Shown here: in pieces, positions 1-9,726 of the stretch
Layout: every line of letters starts with the position of its first letter
Position numbering within the stretch: position 1 is the stretch's first letter
DNA from: NORP240 sp942492445
Lineage (GTDB): Bacteria > Pseudomonadota > Gammaproteobacteria > Pseudomonadales > Pseudohongiellaceae
NCBI GenBank assembly: GCA_942492445.1
Contig: CALOEW010000049.1
Span: 33,694 to 97,693 of the forward strand
Direction: 5' to 3'
DNA length: 64,000 nt
Notes under the pieces: model-generated
What the model saw: only the letters and a program-made list of their open reading frames with translations
What the model was told of the DNA's origin: nothing
Database searches by the model: none
Program-made: the position numbers and the translations under genes

Positions 1-291
1 CTCGCTGTAATCCATCAGTGCCTGAAAGCCGACGCATATGGCCAGCACCGGCTTGTTCCGGCTGACCTCCTCCACCAGCCTGTCCATACCCAGACGGCGA
101 ATTTCAGCCATACAGTCGCGAATCGCGCCTACTCCGGGAAAGATCACCCGATCGGCCTGCCGGATTATCTCCGGGTCAGCTGTCACACTCACTTCGAGAA
201 CCTGGCCCGCTTCATTGCCAACGAACTCCACAGCCTTGGAAACCGAGTGAAGATTCCCCATACCGTAGTCGATTACCGCTACTCGTTTCAT
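1..291 (-). CDS. hisH: Imidazole glycerol phosphate synthase glutaminase subunit HisH (partial, runs off the window)
   Basis: Glutaminase half of the HisHF complex, which supplies ammonia for ring closure in histidine biosynthesis. The reverse strand from the ATG at 291 reads MKRVAVIDYGMGNLHSV, the typical HisH start, continues through VIFPGVGAIRDCM, and reaches the nucleophile-cysteine region AICVGFQALMDYSE at the window edge. About 97 residues are visible; the His-Glu part of the triad lies outside. It sits 72 bases downstream of hisB on the same strand, the usual hisB-hisH order of gammaproteobacterial his operons, so co-transcription is likely. Confidence 0.93.
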   Translation of the reverse strand, partial: MKRVAVIDYGMGNLHSVSKAVEFVGNEAGQVLEVSVTADPEIIRQADRVIFPGVGAIRDCMAEIRRLGMDRLVEEVSRNKPVLAICVGFQALMDYSE

Positions 292-363
292 TAACTCAAT
301 TCGGACCTGTAGTGGCTGTTTTTCGGTTGGAACGCCGCAGAGGCAAGTACAATCGGAAATTCC

Positions 364-954
364 CTAGAGTGTCCCTTTGGTGGACGGGATGACGCCGCTG
401 GATCGGGAATCGATTTCAACGGCCATGCGCAGCGCCCGACCGAATGCTTTGAACACGGTCTCGATCTGATGGTGGGCATTACGGCCGCGAAGATTATCGA
501 TGTGAAGGGTCACTAAGGCATGATTGACAAAGCCCTGGAAAAATTCATAGAACAGGTCGACGTCGAAATCGCCCACGGTGCCCCGGGCAAACGGAATATT
601 GTATTCCAGCCCCGGCCGCCCGGAAAAATCGATCACTACCCGTGACAGAGCTTCGTCGAGGGGTACGTAGGCATGGCCATAACGGCGAATCCCGGTTCTG
701 TCCAATGCCTTGTTGAACGCCTGACCCAGCGTAATACCCAGGTCTTCCACGGTGTGGTGGGCATCGATCTCCAGGTCTCCAGCCGCCCGCAGCTCCAGGT
801 CGATCAGACCATGGCGGGCTATTTGCTCCAGCATGTGCTCCAGGAAAGGCAACCCGGTATCAGCTGTCAGCTTGCCGCTGCCGTCCAGGTTTACAGAAAC
901 TGTTATCTGGGTTTCCCTGGTATTGCGCTCTACACTGGCGGATCTTTGGTTCAT
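364..954 (-). CDS. hisB: Imidazoleglycerol-phosphate dehydratase
   Basis: Dehydrates imidazole glycerol phosphate to imidazole acetol phosphate, a middle step of histidine synthesis. The two metal-binding histidine motifs are visible: DAHHTVEDLGITLGQAF near residue 60 and RNAHHQIETVFKAFGR near residue 155. From the ATG at 954 (MNQRSASVERNT) the protein is 196 residues, the normal length of the monofunctional enzyme. The open frame runs twelve codons further up, but those residues (MGFRIWRRRPRA) have no counterpart in the family, so the internal start is preferred. No HisB-N phosphatase domain is present. hisH follows on the same strand. Confidence 0.95.
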   Translation of the reverse strand: MNQRSASVERNTRETQITVSVNLDGSGKLTADTGLPFLEHMLEQIARHGLIDLELRAAGDLEIDAHHTVEDLGITLGQAFNKALDRTGIRRYGHAYVPLDEALSRVVIDFSGRPGLEYNIPFARGTVGDFDVDLFYEFFQGFVNHALVTLHIDNLRGRNAHHQIETVFKAFGRALRMAVEIDSRSSGVIPSTKGTL

Positions 955-1162
955 CGCACGAGGCCGGCGTCTCCAGATACGGAAACCCACTCCATCAGAT
1001 TAAAGACGCGCATTATAGAGCCCCACCTGCAGCAAGAAAAGCCGGGATGAAAGTCCGGAGGGCATCCGGTACACTAGCCGTTACCCGATTTGGCGTCAGA
1101 CGCCACAATTCTCCTGACAGCGAACGGTGCTGGAACTCCAGTCTTACTCCTGAATCAGGCCG

Positions 1163-3313
1163 ATGAGAACACTTGCAGAGATGAACACCCTGCTGCGTAA
1201 ACTCCTGATACTTGTTGCCGCCGTCGTGGCAGTGATCGCAATCATCACGGTGACACTGCTGGTGATTATCAATCCGGATGAATACCGGGAGACCATCGAA
1301 GACGCCCTGAATGGCGCCACCGGCCTGCAATTGGAAATTGCCGGGGGCGTTGCCGTGACCCTGCAACCTTATGTTGGCCTGATTCTCAACGATGTGCGCC
1401 TGCGAAACCCGGGCCGCCCCCAGGAACTGGCGTCCTCGTCGCAGGTCAGCCTGCGGGTCAGTCCAAGGGAACTGTTGTCCGGGCGGCTGCTGATAGAGGA
1501 ACTGCAGGCTGACGACTTTCACTTCAATCTGTACGTGGACAGCGACGGGAACTCCCTGTGGATGACGGACCGGCTGCGGCAGCGGACACAGGCTGCCGAT
1601 TCTGAACTTGAATCGGACAATGATGCGCCGCTGACTACCCGGTTCAATTTTATTTCCATCGCCAATGCAAGCATCGATATCCAGAATCTGCAGCAAGGCT
1701 ACTATTACACGATTGACGACCTGAACCTGAGCAGTCAGAACACCAACGCCACAGGTAATCAGTTCCCCGTGCAGGCCAGTTTCCAGCTGGCCGCTCCCAC
1801 GGCGCCGGCGCCGTGGCCGATTACTCTGACGGGCAACTCCCGTGTCGACCTCAAGTCCGGTTCTATCGCCCTGACCGAGATCCAGCTGGCGTTGACACCT
1901 GCTCGTTTTGAGGGGGAGATCCTGTGGCAGGACCTGTTCGAAGAACCCGGCTGGCAGGTCCAGTTCACCAGCAGCGAGTTCGCCCTGGACGACCTGATGG
2001 ATAACCTGTTGACGATCCCCGGGGAGAACCAGCGGCCCCAGCTGCCCGGGATCAGTCTTGACCGGGCCTGGCAGGCGCGGATCGAGGCCAGCCTGCGTGG
2101 CGATTCACGGGGAGCGGCGTTGACGCAACTGGTTGCCACCCTGGGCGACATGCGCCTCGAGGCCGAGGCGGACATACGCTACGCAAACGGCCTTTTGCCC
2201 ACCAATGCCCGGTTCACTATCGAAACCGGAGCTCTGGACCTGTCGCCCTATTTATCACCCGAGCAGGAGTCCATCGAGCCATCGCCGGGAAGCCCTCAGG
2301 CCATCACCGGCGACACCCGGAGCAGATCGCTGTTGGATCTCGAAATTCCCTCCAGGCTGCGGGCCGACATGAACACACAGGGTTCTATATCCCTGGGCTC
2401 CCTGTTTCTGGGGGGAGTTCAGTTCGGCAACGTCAATTTGTTTGCCAACCTGGAAAGCGGCGTTCTCGACGTGGAACTTCAGCCGACCGAGGCGCTGGAT
2501 GGCGTGGTCCAGGGAAACCTGCGCATCAACAGCGTTTCCGCCCGCAGCGAGCTGGCCCTGGACCTTTATACCAGCAGTATCGATATCGCTGATCTGAAGC
2601 TGCCGCTGGTTGTACCTGGCACGTTTACCGGCCGCCTGAACCAGGAGTCACATTTTTCCGGAACTGGAAGAACTGTGGGTGAATGGCTCGAAAGTTTTAC
2701 TGGAGCAACCAGCTTCTCCGTAACCGACAGCTCGGTGGATATCGGTATTATCAAACAGGTATTTTCTTCCATTGCCGCACTCAGCCCCACGGGAGGCACG
2801 ATCCAGACCTGGCCTGATGCAATACGGGTGGGGGAATTCAGCGGTTATGCTATTTTCGAAGGCGGTGTGGACGACAGCCAGCAGGTCAAGGCACGACTGG
2901 ACAACTTCGACATTACCGGGTCGGGGGTTTTCAATCTGGCTGAACAGCGTTTCGACTACGACCTGCTGTTCACCGTGCTGGGAGACCCCTTGGCGCAGAC
3001 TATCCCCATCAATCAGCGCTATCACAACGTCTCCTGGCCAGTCGACTGCAGTGCCGGGTTCAACGAACCGGTCAACCGATTCTGTCGTCCGGATCTGGTA
3101 CAGGTGCGGGAGATCTTCGGCCAGCTGGAAAGCAACATCCTGCCGAGCTCCATGAACGAAATCATGCCCGATACGATGCCGGAAGCGTTGCGGGGATCCA
3201 ATCCGGCGCTGCTGCAGAACCTGTTCCCGCCTCCGGCGCCAGCGGCCACCGAGGATCCGTCGCCTGACCTCACTCCCCAGCCGGGCCAGGGCATTTTCCA
3301 GCCGGCTCGTTGA
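1163..3313 (+). CDS. AsmA family protein
   Basis: Large inner-membrane-anchored periplasmic protein of 716 residues, within the AsmA size range. Members are thought to take part in lipid transport or outer-membrane assembly. An N-terminal membrane helix (LLILVAAVVAVIAIITVTLL) is followed by the conserved INPDEYRETIEDALNGATG segment typical of AsmA, then a long beta-rich body and a proline-rich tail. The final third holds the AsmA-C-like stretch around GRLNQESHFSGTGRT. The start could be 1163 or the ATG at 1181, which has GAG just upstream. It is divergent from hisB and ends 16 bases before mutY, so it may share a transcript with mutY and yggX. Confidence 0.85.
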   Translation: MRTLAEMNTLLRKLLILVAAVVAVIAIITVTLLVIINPDEYRETIEDALNGATGLQLEIAGGVAVTLQPYVGLILNDVRLRNPGRPQELASSSQVSLRVSPRELLSGRLLIEELQADDFHFNLYVDSDGNSLWMTDRLRQRTQAADSELESDNDAPLTTRFNFISIANASIDIQNLQQGYYYTIDDLNLSSQNTNATGNQFPVQASFQLAAPTAPAPWPITLTGNSRVDLKSGSIALTEIQLALTPARFEGEILWQDLFEEPGWQVQFTSSEFALDDLMDNLLTIPGENQRPQLPGISLDRAWQARIEASLRGDSRGAALTQLVATLGDMRLEAEADIRYANGLLPTNARFTIETGALDLSPYLSPEQESIEPSPGSPQAITGDTRSRSLLDLEIPSRLRADMNTQGSISLGSLFLGGVQFGNVNLFANLESGVLDVELQPTEALDGVVQGNLRINSVSARSELALDLYTSSIDIADLKLPLVVPGTFTGRLNQESHFSGTGRTVGEWLESFTGATSFSVTDSSVDIGIIKQVFSSIAALSPTGGTIQTWPDAIRVGEFSGYAIFEGGVDDSQQVKARLDNFDITGSGVFNLAEQRFDYDLLFTVLGDPLAQTIPINQRYHNVSWPVDCSAGFNEPVNRFCRPDLVQVREIFGQLESNILPSSMNEIMPDTMPEALRGSNPALLQNLFPPPAPAATEDPSPDLTPQPGQGIFQPAR

Positions 3314-3329
3314 AGCGTTCCCCGTCACC

Positions 3330-4385
3330 ATGGCTGCATTCGCCGACAAACTCCTCAGCTGGTACGATCAGCACGGCCGCAAGGATCTGCCCTGGCAGCA
3401 GGACGCCACCCCGTATCGGGTCTGGATCTCGGAAATCATGCTGCAGCAGACCCAGGTCAGCACGGTAGTCCCCTACTACCGGCGTTTCCTCTCAGCGTTC
3501 CCCTCGGTTGCCACGCTGGCGAACGCTGACCTGGATCACGTTCTGCACCTGTGGACCGGCCTGGGTTACTACGCCCGGGCGCGCAATCTGCACCAGGCCG
3601 CCGGTATACTGATGCGCGACTACAGCGGGAGGCTACCAGACCGGGTGGAGCTTCTTTGTGAGCTTCCGGGTATCGGCCGCTCCACCGCCGGTGCCATCGT
3701 CGCCCTGGCCCACCGCCGTCGGGCGACTATCCTCGACGGCAACGTAAAACGGGTTCTGGCCCGCTGCTTTGCCATCTCCGGCTGGCCCGAGCACAGCGCC
3801 GTGAAGCGGACCCTCTGGGGACTGGCGGAGAGCCTCACGCCGGCCCGACGGATCGGGGCGTATACCCAGGCCATCATGGACCTGGGAGCGACTGTGTGCA
3901 CACGCGGTAGTCCCGCCTGCGATGCCTGCCCCTTTTACGAGCAGTGTCTGGCGAGGCAGAACGGCACCGTTTCCAGCTATCCGGGCCGCAAACCTGCCCG
4001 GGCAATGCCGCAACGATCCACGGCCATGCATATTCTCCACAATGAACACAACCAGGTGCTGCTGGAAAAGCGCCCCGCCCGGGGGATCTGGGGTGGGCTG
4101 TGGAGTTTTCCGGAATCCAGCCGTCCGGACCAGCTGCCACCGATCGAAGATACGGCACTGCCCATCGAGCCGCCGGAGCACTGGCCCACGGTAAACCACA
4201 CATTCAGCCACTTCCATCTCGGCATCACTCCGGTTTACCGAAAGGTAGGCTCCAGGCCCAGCGGAGTCATGGAATCCTCGCGCTGGCTGTGGTATCCATT
4301 GGAACAACCGACCTCGGTGGGCCTGGCCGCTCCGGTCAAGAAACTGCTGCAACAGCTCAAGGACCGGAACCGAAATTCCCACTGA
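3330..4385 (+). CDS. mutY: A/G-specific adenine glycosylase
   Basis: Removes adenine mispaired with 8-oxoguanine in DNA. The catalytic glutamate lies in WISEIMLQQTQVS (near residue 37), the helix-hairpin-helix is LPGIGRSTAGAI, and the catalytic aspartate lies in TQAIMDLGATVC. The 4Fe-4S ligands follow as C-X6-C-X2-C-X5-C in CTRGSPACDACPFYEQC. The C-terminal NUDIX-like 8-oxoG recognition domain is present (LEKRPARGIWGGLWSFPE; NHTFSHFHL). At 351 residues it is full length. yggX follows within 24 bases; mutY-yggX is a common gammaproteobacterial pair. Confidence 0.96.
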   Translation: MAAFADKLLSWYDQHGRKDLPWQQDATPYRVWISEIMLQQTQVSTVVPYYRRFLSAFPSVATLANADLDHVLHLWTGLGYYARARNLHQAAGILMRDYSGRLPDRVELLCELPGIGRSTAGAIVALAHRRRATILDGNVKRVLARCFAISGWPEHSAVKRTLWGLAESLTPARRIGAYTQAIMDLGATVCTRGSPACDACPFYEQCLARQNGTVSSYPGRKPARAMPQRSTAMHILHNEHNQVLLEKRPARGIWGGLWSFPESSRPDQLPPIEDTALPIEPPEHWPTVNHTFSHFHLGITPVYRKVGSRPSGVMESSRWLWYPLEQPTSVGLAAPVKKLLQQLKDRNRNSH

Positions 4386-4408
4386 GAAGTAAACCTGAGA
4401 GGATTACC

Positions 4409-4678
4409 ATGACCCACACTGTACATTGCCGCAAATACAACAAAGAGTTGCCGGGACTGCCAGTGCCACCCTATCCCGGTCCCAGGGGACAGGAGATCTA
4501 CGAAACCGTTTCCCAGAAGGCCTGGACTGAATGGTTGCAACAGCAGACCATGTTGATAAATGAAAAGCAACTGAGTATGGCGGATCCAGGCCACCGCAAG
4601 TACCTGCAGGAGGAACTTGAGAAGTTCCTTGCCAACGAGGAACACGATCGGGCCGAAGGCTACGTGCCGGAAAAGTGA
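4409..4678 (+). CDS. yggX: Probable Fe(II)-trafficking / oxidative damage protection protein YggX
   Basis: Small cytoplasmic protein of 89 residues linked to iron handling and protection of iron-sulfur clusters. Family landmarks are visible: HCRKYNKELPGL at the start, PYPGPRGQEIYE, AWTEWLQQQTMLINE and the C-terminal LEKFLANEEHDRAEGYVP. The start at 4409 is preceded by GAGAGG, and the length matches the family. It follows mutY closely on the same strand. Confidence 0.95.
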   Translation: MTHTVHCRKYNKELPGLPVPPYPGPRGQEIYETVSQKAWTEWLQQQTMLINEKQLSMADPGHRKYLQEELEKFLANEEHDRAEGYVPEK

Positions 4679-4909
4679 CATGACCGGCCCCTTGACTCTA
4701 AAAAGTGTTGGGGGTTTAATACGCGGCTCGCGCATGCGGACAGCCCGGACTTTCAGAGGGTTCGCCCATGGGTATCTCTCGCGTTATTGAGCTTCGCGAG
4801 AACAGGAGAGACGAACCGACAACCAGTTCAGGGGAAGGGCTTACTGGAGTAAGTAACTTCGCCAGATACTGGTGTTTGACAAGCCTTCTCCGAGCCCAGC
4901 AGCTCAAAT

Positions 4910-4985
<76 letters not shown>

Positions 4986-5507
4986 CTCATAGGTGAATAC
5001 ACTTACGCAAAGAACTGGGATCCGGATGAAGAAGATTATGTAGCCTTTGATGAAGAAGACTGCGATTTTATTGGGGACGAGTCTGTTGGAGGTGATGCGT
5101 TGATCTGCCTGGATGGCAACTGGGAGGATGGTGAAAATGTTCTCGGCGACATGGGCTACGATGTGTATGACGTGGCTGAGCGCGGCATAGTCATGTTGGC
5201 GGACCCGGCCAAGGGTGAGTTCTACGCACAGGAAACTTATCCTGATATAGCCGAAGACATGGGCAAAGTATTGAACTTCAAGGACGTACATCCATTATTC
5301 ATCGAGAAACTTGAAGGTCTCGGATTCGAAGAGGAAGATTTCGAGAGATGTCTGATGACCAAGGAGTGGAATCCGTTAGATCCCGGCGGCATTGAACACA
5401 AATACTACTGCTACGGAATCGGCCTGATTCAGGTAGAGGAAAATGGTGGTGGCAAGACTGCCTGGGAAGATGTGCTTTATACCAATGTTTCACCACCGGC
5501 ACCTTGA
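4986..5507 (+). pseudogene. 5'-truncated gene for a secreted-type protein of unknown function, abutting tRNA-Phe
   Basis: The frame is open from inside the tRNA to 5507. It has no plausible start or ribosome site after the tRNA; the only upstream start in frame (GTG at 4953) is in the anticodon arm. The residues look like the C-terminal part of an uncharacterised acidic family seen in many proteobacteria: QETYPDIAEDMGKVL, a central FERCLMTKEWNPLDPGGIE and a closing HKYYCYGIGLIQVEE. The missing part would be the signal peptide and first domain. I read this as a gene remnant left when its 5' end was replaced by the tRNA. Function is not known. Confidence 0.6.
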
Positions 5508-5742
5508 ATTGCCAACACAAGGTTCTCATAAGAAGCAGTATGGCATTAAAACTTGCTGAGTAGTCTTAAGCCAGTGTCATAGGGAACTTAACACCGGAAG
5601 TAGTGGTTGTGTAACTGCTCGACTTATTTACATACTACTGTTTCCGGTGTGTTCCGTCAGGTGTACAGGGGCAGTTTTACCGCTTTCAATGGGAAAGCTG
5701 TAAAGGTTTAGGGTAACTTAATAATAATCAGAGGTTCCTGAA

Positions 5743-7445
5743 TCAGAACGAAAGCTTCGCTTCGAGCACAGTCTGGATAGATTTGCCGCCGGGGATATTG
5801 GAACCCAGCGGATAAGCCAGATCTACGTGAATGACCTTGCCTTTGTCCGATTTGCTTGGTGCTAGGCGCAGGCCCAGCCCGACGTTCTTGAATATACGGC
5901 TCGTTCCGGCTGCCTCGTCACCGTATATTCTCCCCGCATCAAAGAATGTGGCAAAGCCAAGTCGAAACAACTGCAGGATATGGTAGTTGCTGAAATACCG
6001 TTCTTCCACCGAAAACCCCACCCGTCCAGCTCCATTCAGGAAGTGACTGTCAAACCCTCGCAATCCGGTGCTGCCACCCAGCGTAACCTGAGTGCCATCG
6101 AGCAAATTGTAAGACTTACTGGCAAAAAGCCCAACGTAAAGGGTCCCCTTTTATCCGTCTGCCCTCGGTGGTAGTCGAGGTTCAGGTTAAGAACCGCATC
6201 CTCCCAACTGGAATTTGATTTGTTCCAACGACCGTACCAGTCAGTATTTAACTGCAGGAGTATTTTAGGATCGGAAATCAAGGTATCGGTGTATCCCCCG
6301 GCCAGAATCAGCCTACTGTCAGCCGAGGGGTCAAACCCAATGCTGCCCGAAATTCTCTTTCCCAGGAATAAATCCTCTGTTCGATAGATCTGACTGATGT
6401 TATACGCGACTGCAAAATTATTCTCGATACTTTCAAATTCAATGAATGGATATAGAAGAGACATGTCGGAAGGAAGTCTCACCGGAAACGGTAAATCAGT
6501 GCCTTCCCCGTAATCATGACTTTTCATACCGAAGACCGAAAGTGTATCGCTTCGACCAGCCGTTTTTCAGTCCCGCGGAAAAACCTTTGGATAACTCCGC
6601 AGTCCTTTTTTCATGGCCCAGTTCCGATAACCGCCTCCCGAGCCGGTACTGGGTCACTATTTCCTTGGTCGATTCATAGCCCATATACCACGCATTGCGT
6701 GACTCCAGGGAATAGAATGGCAATTGATATTCGAAGTGATAATGGTGACCGTCTGAATTGTCGGCCGCCTGGATCTTAATCGATTTACGGGTATCTCTTA
6801 TGTTGGGGTTTTCGTATTGAAGCGCGTAGGAGCTGCGTTCGGCATTGTTTTCAAAAAAGACTGAAAATCGCTGACCACTGCCAAGAATATTGGCTTCTCG
6901 AACGCCGATACGACGCTTCGTGTCACCATAGCGAGTGAAATGAAAATCCGGGAACCGAATGTCCACACTTCCCGGGTGACTATCGAGTCAACTGTATCCC
7001 ATTTCTGCAGCACCGGATTTTGACTCAGCCACACATGTTCCACCTTTGACGAAGTATCCGTTCTGATTCTGCCAGGATTTGAGCAGTGACCTGGTCCCTG
7101 GATTGAAAAAGCAGCTGATTGCGTATCACACCGGGCCTGGTATCAATATGGAACCGGTTTGCCCAGCGGTAGGCGTCATTATTCTCACGCCGATTGGATT
7201 CATCAAAGATGGGCAGGGTATTGACTACGATTGTACCGACAGAATACGGCCGGCTTTCAAGATCAAATGACTCCTTGCTGCCCCAGCGGGACTCAACCTC
7301 CTCCGTGAAATCAAAGCTCGAAGTAAGCTGGTAAACTGACACGCTTCCACAATCGAGCACTTTCCTGAGCCTTAACAGCAGAAAATGACAGTAAAGCACA
7401 GACCAGGATTGCGCACTCACTCCCGAAAGCAACACCAGAAGCCAT
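5743..7445 (-). pseudogene. BamA/TamA-like outer-membrane protein, broken by frameshifts
   Basis: Pieces of one Omp85-superfamily protein occur in order on the reverse strand but in changing frames. A signal peptide (LVCALLSFSAVKAQ) lies near 7400. A POTRA-like part (VGTIVVNTLPIFDESN, NRFHIDTRPGVIRNQLLFQ) lies at about 7060-7250, a middle beta-barrel part (FHFTRYGDTKRRIGVREAN) near 6930, and the barrel end (GSTGLRGFDSHF and the final AKLSF, ending in Phe) near 5745-6080. At least three or four shifts are needed to join them, too many to be chance single errors, so the gene is probably dead. The living homologues are surface antigens of unknown cargo. Confidence 0.75.
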
Positions 7446-7497
7446 CCTGCGGTACCCCAACAAGTCGCAGCGTAAGGCAATACAGTATCCGGGAATT

Positions 7498-7512
7498 CTT
7501 AAGACTGCCTTA
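7498..7512. promoter_or_regulatory. Second copy of the CTTAAGACTGCCTTA element
   Basis: The same 15 bases as at 9688-9702, upstream of the broken BamA-like gene. Here the second half-site is degenerate (CTTACG instead of CTTAAT). It may be an old regulator site or a duplicated promoter fragment. Confidence 0.35.
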
Positions 7513-7689
7513 CGGATTTTCGATTGGGTTCGGCCCAACATTCCGAGTCACCGGGACGAACTCCAATGAAGGAAGCCCAGGTTACATAGGAATGTATCCT
7601 GCGGAGAGCTGACGAGCGCTCCCAGACAAAGCGTGAAGTCCTCACCAGTCCCTATAACACCACGGTAGAGTCCGCCTCGGAACCGGGCG

Positions 7690-7795
7690 GGTTCAACCGG
7701 CGATGGCCATCTCCGGCTCGGAAAACTGCGCCAGTAACAGTTCGTGGAACAATCCCTTGCGCGCTATCAGTTCGGTATGGGTACCCTGTTCGATT
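7690..7795 (-). pseudogene. C-terminal stump of an ABC transporter ATP-binding domain
   Basis: The reverse strand reads IEQGTHTELIARKGLFHELL, the D-loop/H-loop-distal tail of an exporter-type ABC ATPase (usual form: EQGTHEELLA..GLY..L). Nothing of the Walker motifs or membrane domain is present, so only the last few dozen codons survive. It lies between the BamA-like pseudogene and eptA. Confidence 0.6.
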
Positions 7796-7843
7796 ATGCT
7801 GCTTTTATTTAGCCTGTGTATTGTAGTTGGCGCTCCGAATCAC

Positions 7844-9466
7844 TCAATCCCGATTCTTAACCAGGAGCTCCGTACTGGCGAGGATATCCTTGTCGCTGTC
7901 GTAGAGGCTGGTCTGAATCTCCATCAGGCCCAGCACGGTGTGAAAATAATTATCGTGAGACAGTGGCTGGTGGCGCAGATTATTCAGCGCTTGTCTTTCG
8001 ACCGGGAAACTGTCCCCCAGCCACATCAGTGAAGCAACATGCTTCTGGTTGTCCGGAGCAAACAGGTAGGGCAGGCCGTGCAGGTAAACGCCGCTTTCCC
8101 CCAGTGACTCGCCATGATCGCTCATGTAGTACATGGCGGTCACAAATTCACCTTCGTGACGCTCGAGAAAACTGATCACCCGGTCCAGAAAATAGTCGGT
8201 ATAAAGTATGGCATTGTCATAGGCATTGACGATTTCCTGCCGACTACAGGACTCCAGGCGTTTTGACTGGCAGTAGGGCTGGAAAGTGGCGAACTCGGGC
8301 GGAAAGCGCTTGAAATAGGCGGGGCCATGATTTCCCATCTGGTGCAGGACAATCACTATATCGCCGTTTTTCTGTTGCCCAATATACTCGTCGAGTCCAT
8401 TCAGCATACCCATGTCACGACATTCCTCATCGCATACCGGATTGTTCTCCGGGTACCTGAAATCTTCAAAAGGCGTGGCATGGGTAACCCCTTTGGAGCT
8501 GGAATTGTTGTCCCGCCAGAGTACGTTGACCCCCGCATGTCCCAGCACATCCAGCAGGTTTTCCTGCAGATTTGCCTCATCCAGGTCGAAATCAATCCGC
8601 TCCTGCAGCGAAAACATGCAAGGCACGGAATAGGCGGTTGCTGTGCCACAGGAATACACCTGATCGAAGCTGACCACGTCACGGGCCGCCAGTTGCGGCG
8701 TGGTCTGTCGTGCGTAATCATTCAGACCCAGGTGATCGGCCCGCACCGCCTCGCCCACCACCAGGACGATGAGTTCGCGAGCCTTGTCCGTGGCTGGAAT
8801 TCTGGCATCCAGCCCCAGCATGGTGATTTCCGTGTTGCCTTGATCGAAGGTGGCTTCGGCAAAGCGCTCGGCCGAGTAGAGCACGGTGACCGGATTCGCG
8901 TAGTAACGCAGAATTTTGTGTTCGCGGAAAAAGCTGGCGTAGAACGCAGAGAATGGCAGCAGACTGACTACCATCAGCAGAACTGCGGCCCCCGACAACC
9001 TGGCACGATTCCAGATTTCCCGCCCGAAGCCGTGGCAGACAATCCGGGTTTTCAGGATCAGCAGGGCCGGGAACACTCCCAGCACCAGCAACGACAGCAG
9101 CATCCCGGGATTGACCAGGTCCTGCACTTCGCGGCTGTCGGTCTCCGCCACGTTGGTCAGCATGGTGGTATCGACGACGATGTTGTAGCGGTTCATGAAG
9201 TAACTGGCACCGGCTGCCGTGATTATCACCAGGATCAGAACCGGCCTGGTGAGGTAACGAATGCAGAGCAGACACAGCACCAGCACCGTAGCGGCAAAAA
9301 GAAAGACCGCCAGTGAGCCCATGAACAGGAGGCCACCGGGCTGCTCCACGAACACCTGGTAGCTGTTGCGAAAAAACGCCAGGTTGCAAAAGACTGTAAA
9401 AAACCCGGCAACCAGCAGAATCAGTCTGCTGATTGAGATCACCAACCAGGGTCGTGCCAGAGACAT
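7844..9466 (-). CDS. eptA: Lipid A phosphoethanolamine transferase, EptA/MCR type
   Basis: Inner-membrane enzyme with a periplasmic catalytic domain that moves phosphoethanolamine from phosphatidylethanolamine to lipid A. The N-terminal 200 residues carry about five membrane helices. The alkaline-phosphatase-fold domain shows the zinc-site start VVGEAVRADHLGLN, the acceptor threonine in SCGTATAYSVPCMF, and the metal-site YMSDHGESLGE followed by YLHGLPY. The 540-residue length fits the family. It is divergent from a PAP2 phosphatase across a region with a PmrA-box-like repeat, matching the known control of eptA (pmrC) by PmrAB; no pmrAB is in the window. Confidence 0.92.
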   Translation of the reverse strand: MSLARPWLVISISRLILLVAGFFTVFCNLAFFRNSYQVFVEQPGGLLFMGSLAVFLFAATVLVLCLLCIRYLTRPVLILVIITAAGASYFMNRYNIVVDTTMLTNVAETDSREVQDLVNPGMLLSLLVLGVFPALLILKTRIVCHGFGREIWNRARLSGAAVLLMVVSLLPFSAFYASFFREHKILRYYANPVTVLYSAERFAEATFDQGNTEITMLGLDARIPATDKARELIVLVVGEAVRADHLGLNDYARQTTPQLAARDVVSFDQVYSCGTATAYSVPCMFSLQERIDFDLDEANLQENLLDVLGHAGVNVLWRDNNSSSKGVTHATPFEDFRYPENNPVCDEECRDMGMLNGLDEYIGQQKNGDIVIVLHQMGNHGPAYFKRFPPEFATFQPYCQSKRLESCSRQEIVNAYDNAILYTDYFLDRVISFLERHEGEFVTAMYYMSDHGESLGESGVYLHGLPYLFAPDNQKHVASLMWLGDSFPVERQALNNLRHQPLSHDNYFHTVLGLMEIQTSLYDSDKDILASTELLVKNRD

Positions 9467-9687
9467 CGAGAGTACTCTCTCAACAAGGTTAACTGTTGAC
9501 TGAAAAGCTTTTGACTGTACAGAACCAATTTAAACAGCGCAGCTTAGGATACTCTTATGGAGCATGCAGCCCGACAACTGTCAGATTCAGCAGTCAATGC
9601 ACGGGAATAGCGACATTTTGCATCCCATTAGATGTCTTCCTGGTCGAAAAAATTCCACACGGGACCTCTGTTTCAGTATAAAAATCC

Positions 9688-9704
9688 CTTAAGACTGCCT
9701 TAAT
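9688..9704. promoter_or_regulatory. PmrA-box-like site between eptA and the PAP2 gene
   Basis: CTTAAG-ACTGC-CTTAAT matches the published PmrA direct-repeat pattern YTTAAK-N5-YTTAAK. It lies 23 bases before the PAP2 start and about 220 bases upstream of eptA, so it could serve either gene. The short distance to the PAP2 ATG is a problem unless that gene starts further downstream or is nearly leaderless. Confidence 0.5.
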
Positions 9705-9726
9705 ACCGCTTCACTAAGCTCACAGT

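Noticed and set aside
8327..9316. Long forward frame opposite eptA
   Set aside because: It mirrors the eptA coding strand, is rich in His/Gln from reversed codons and has no domain.
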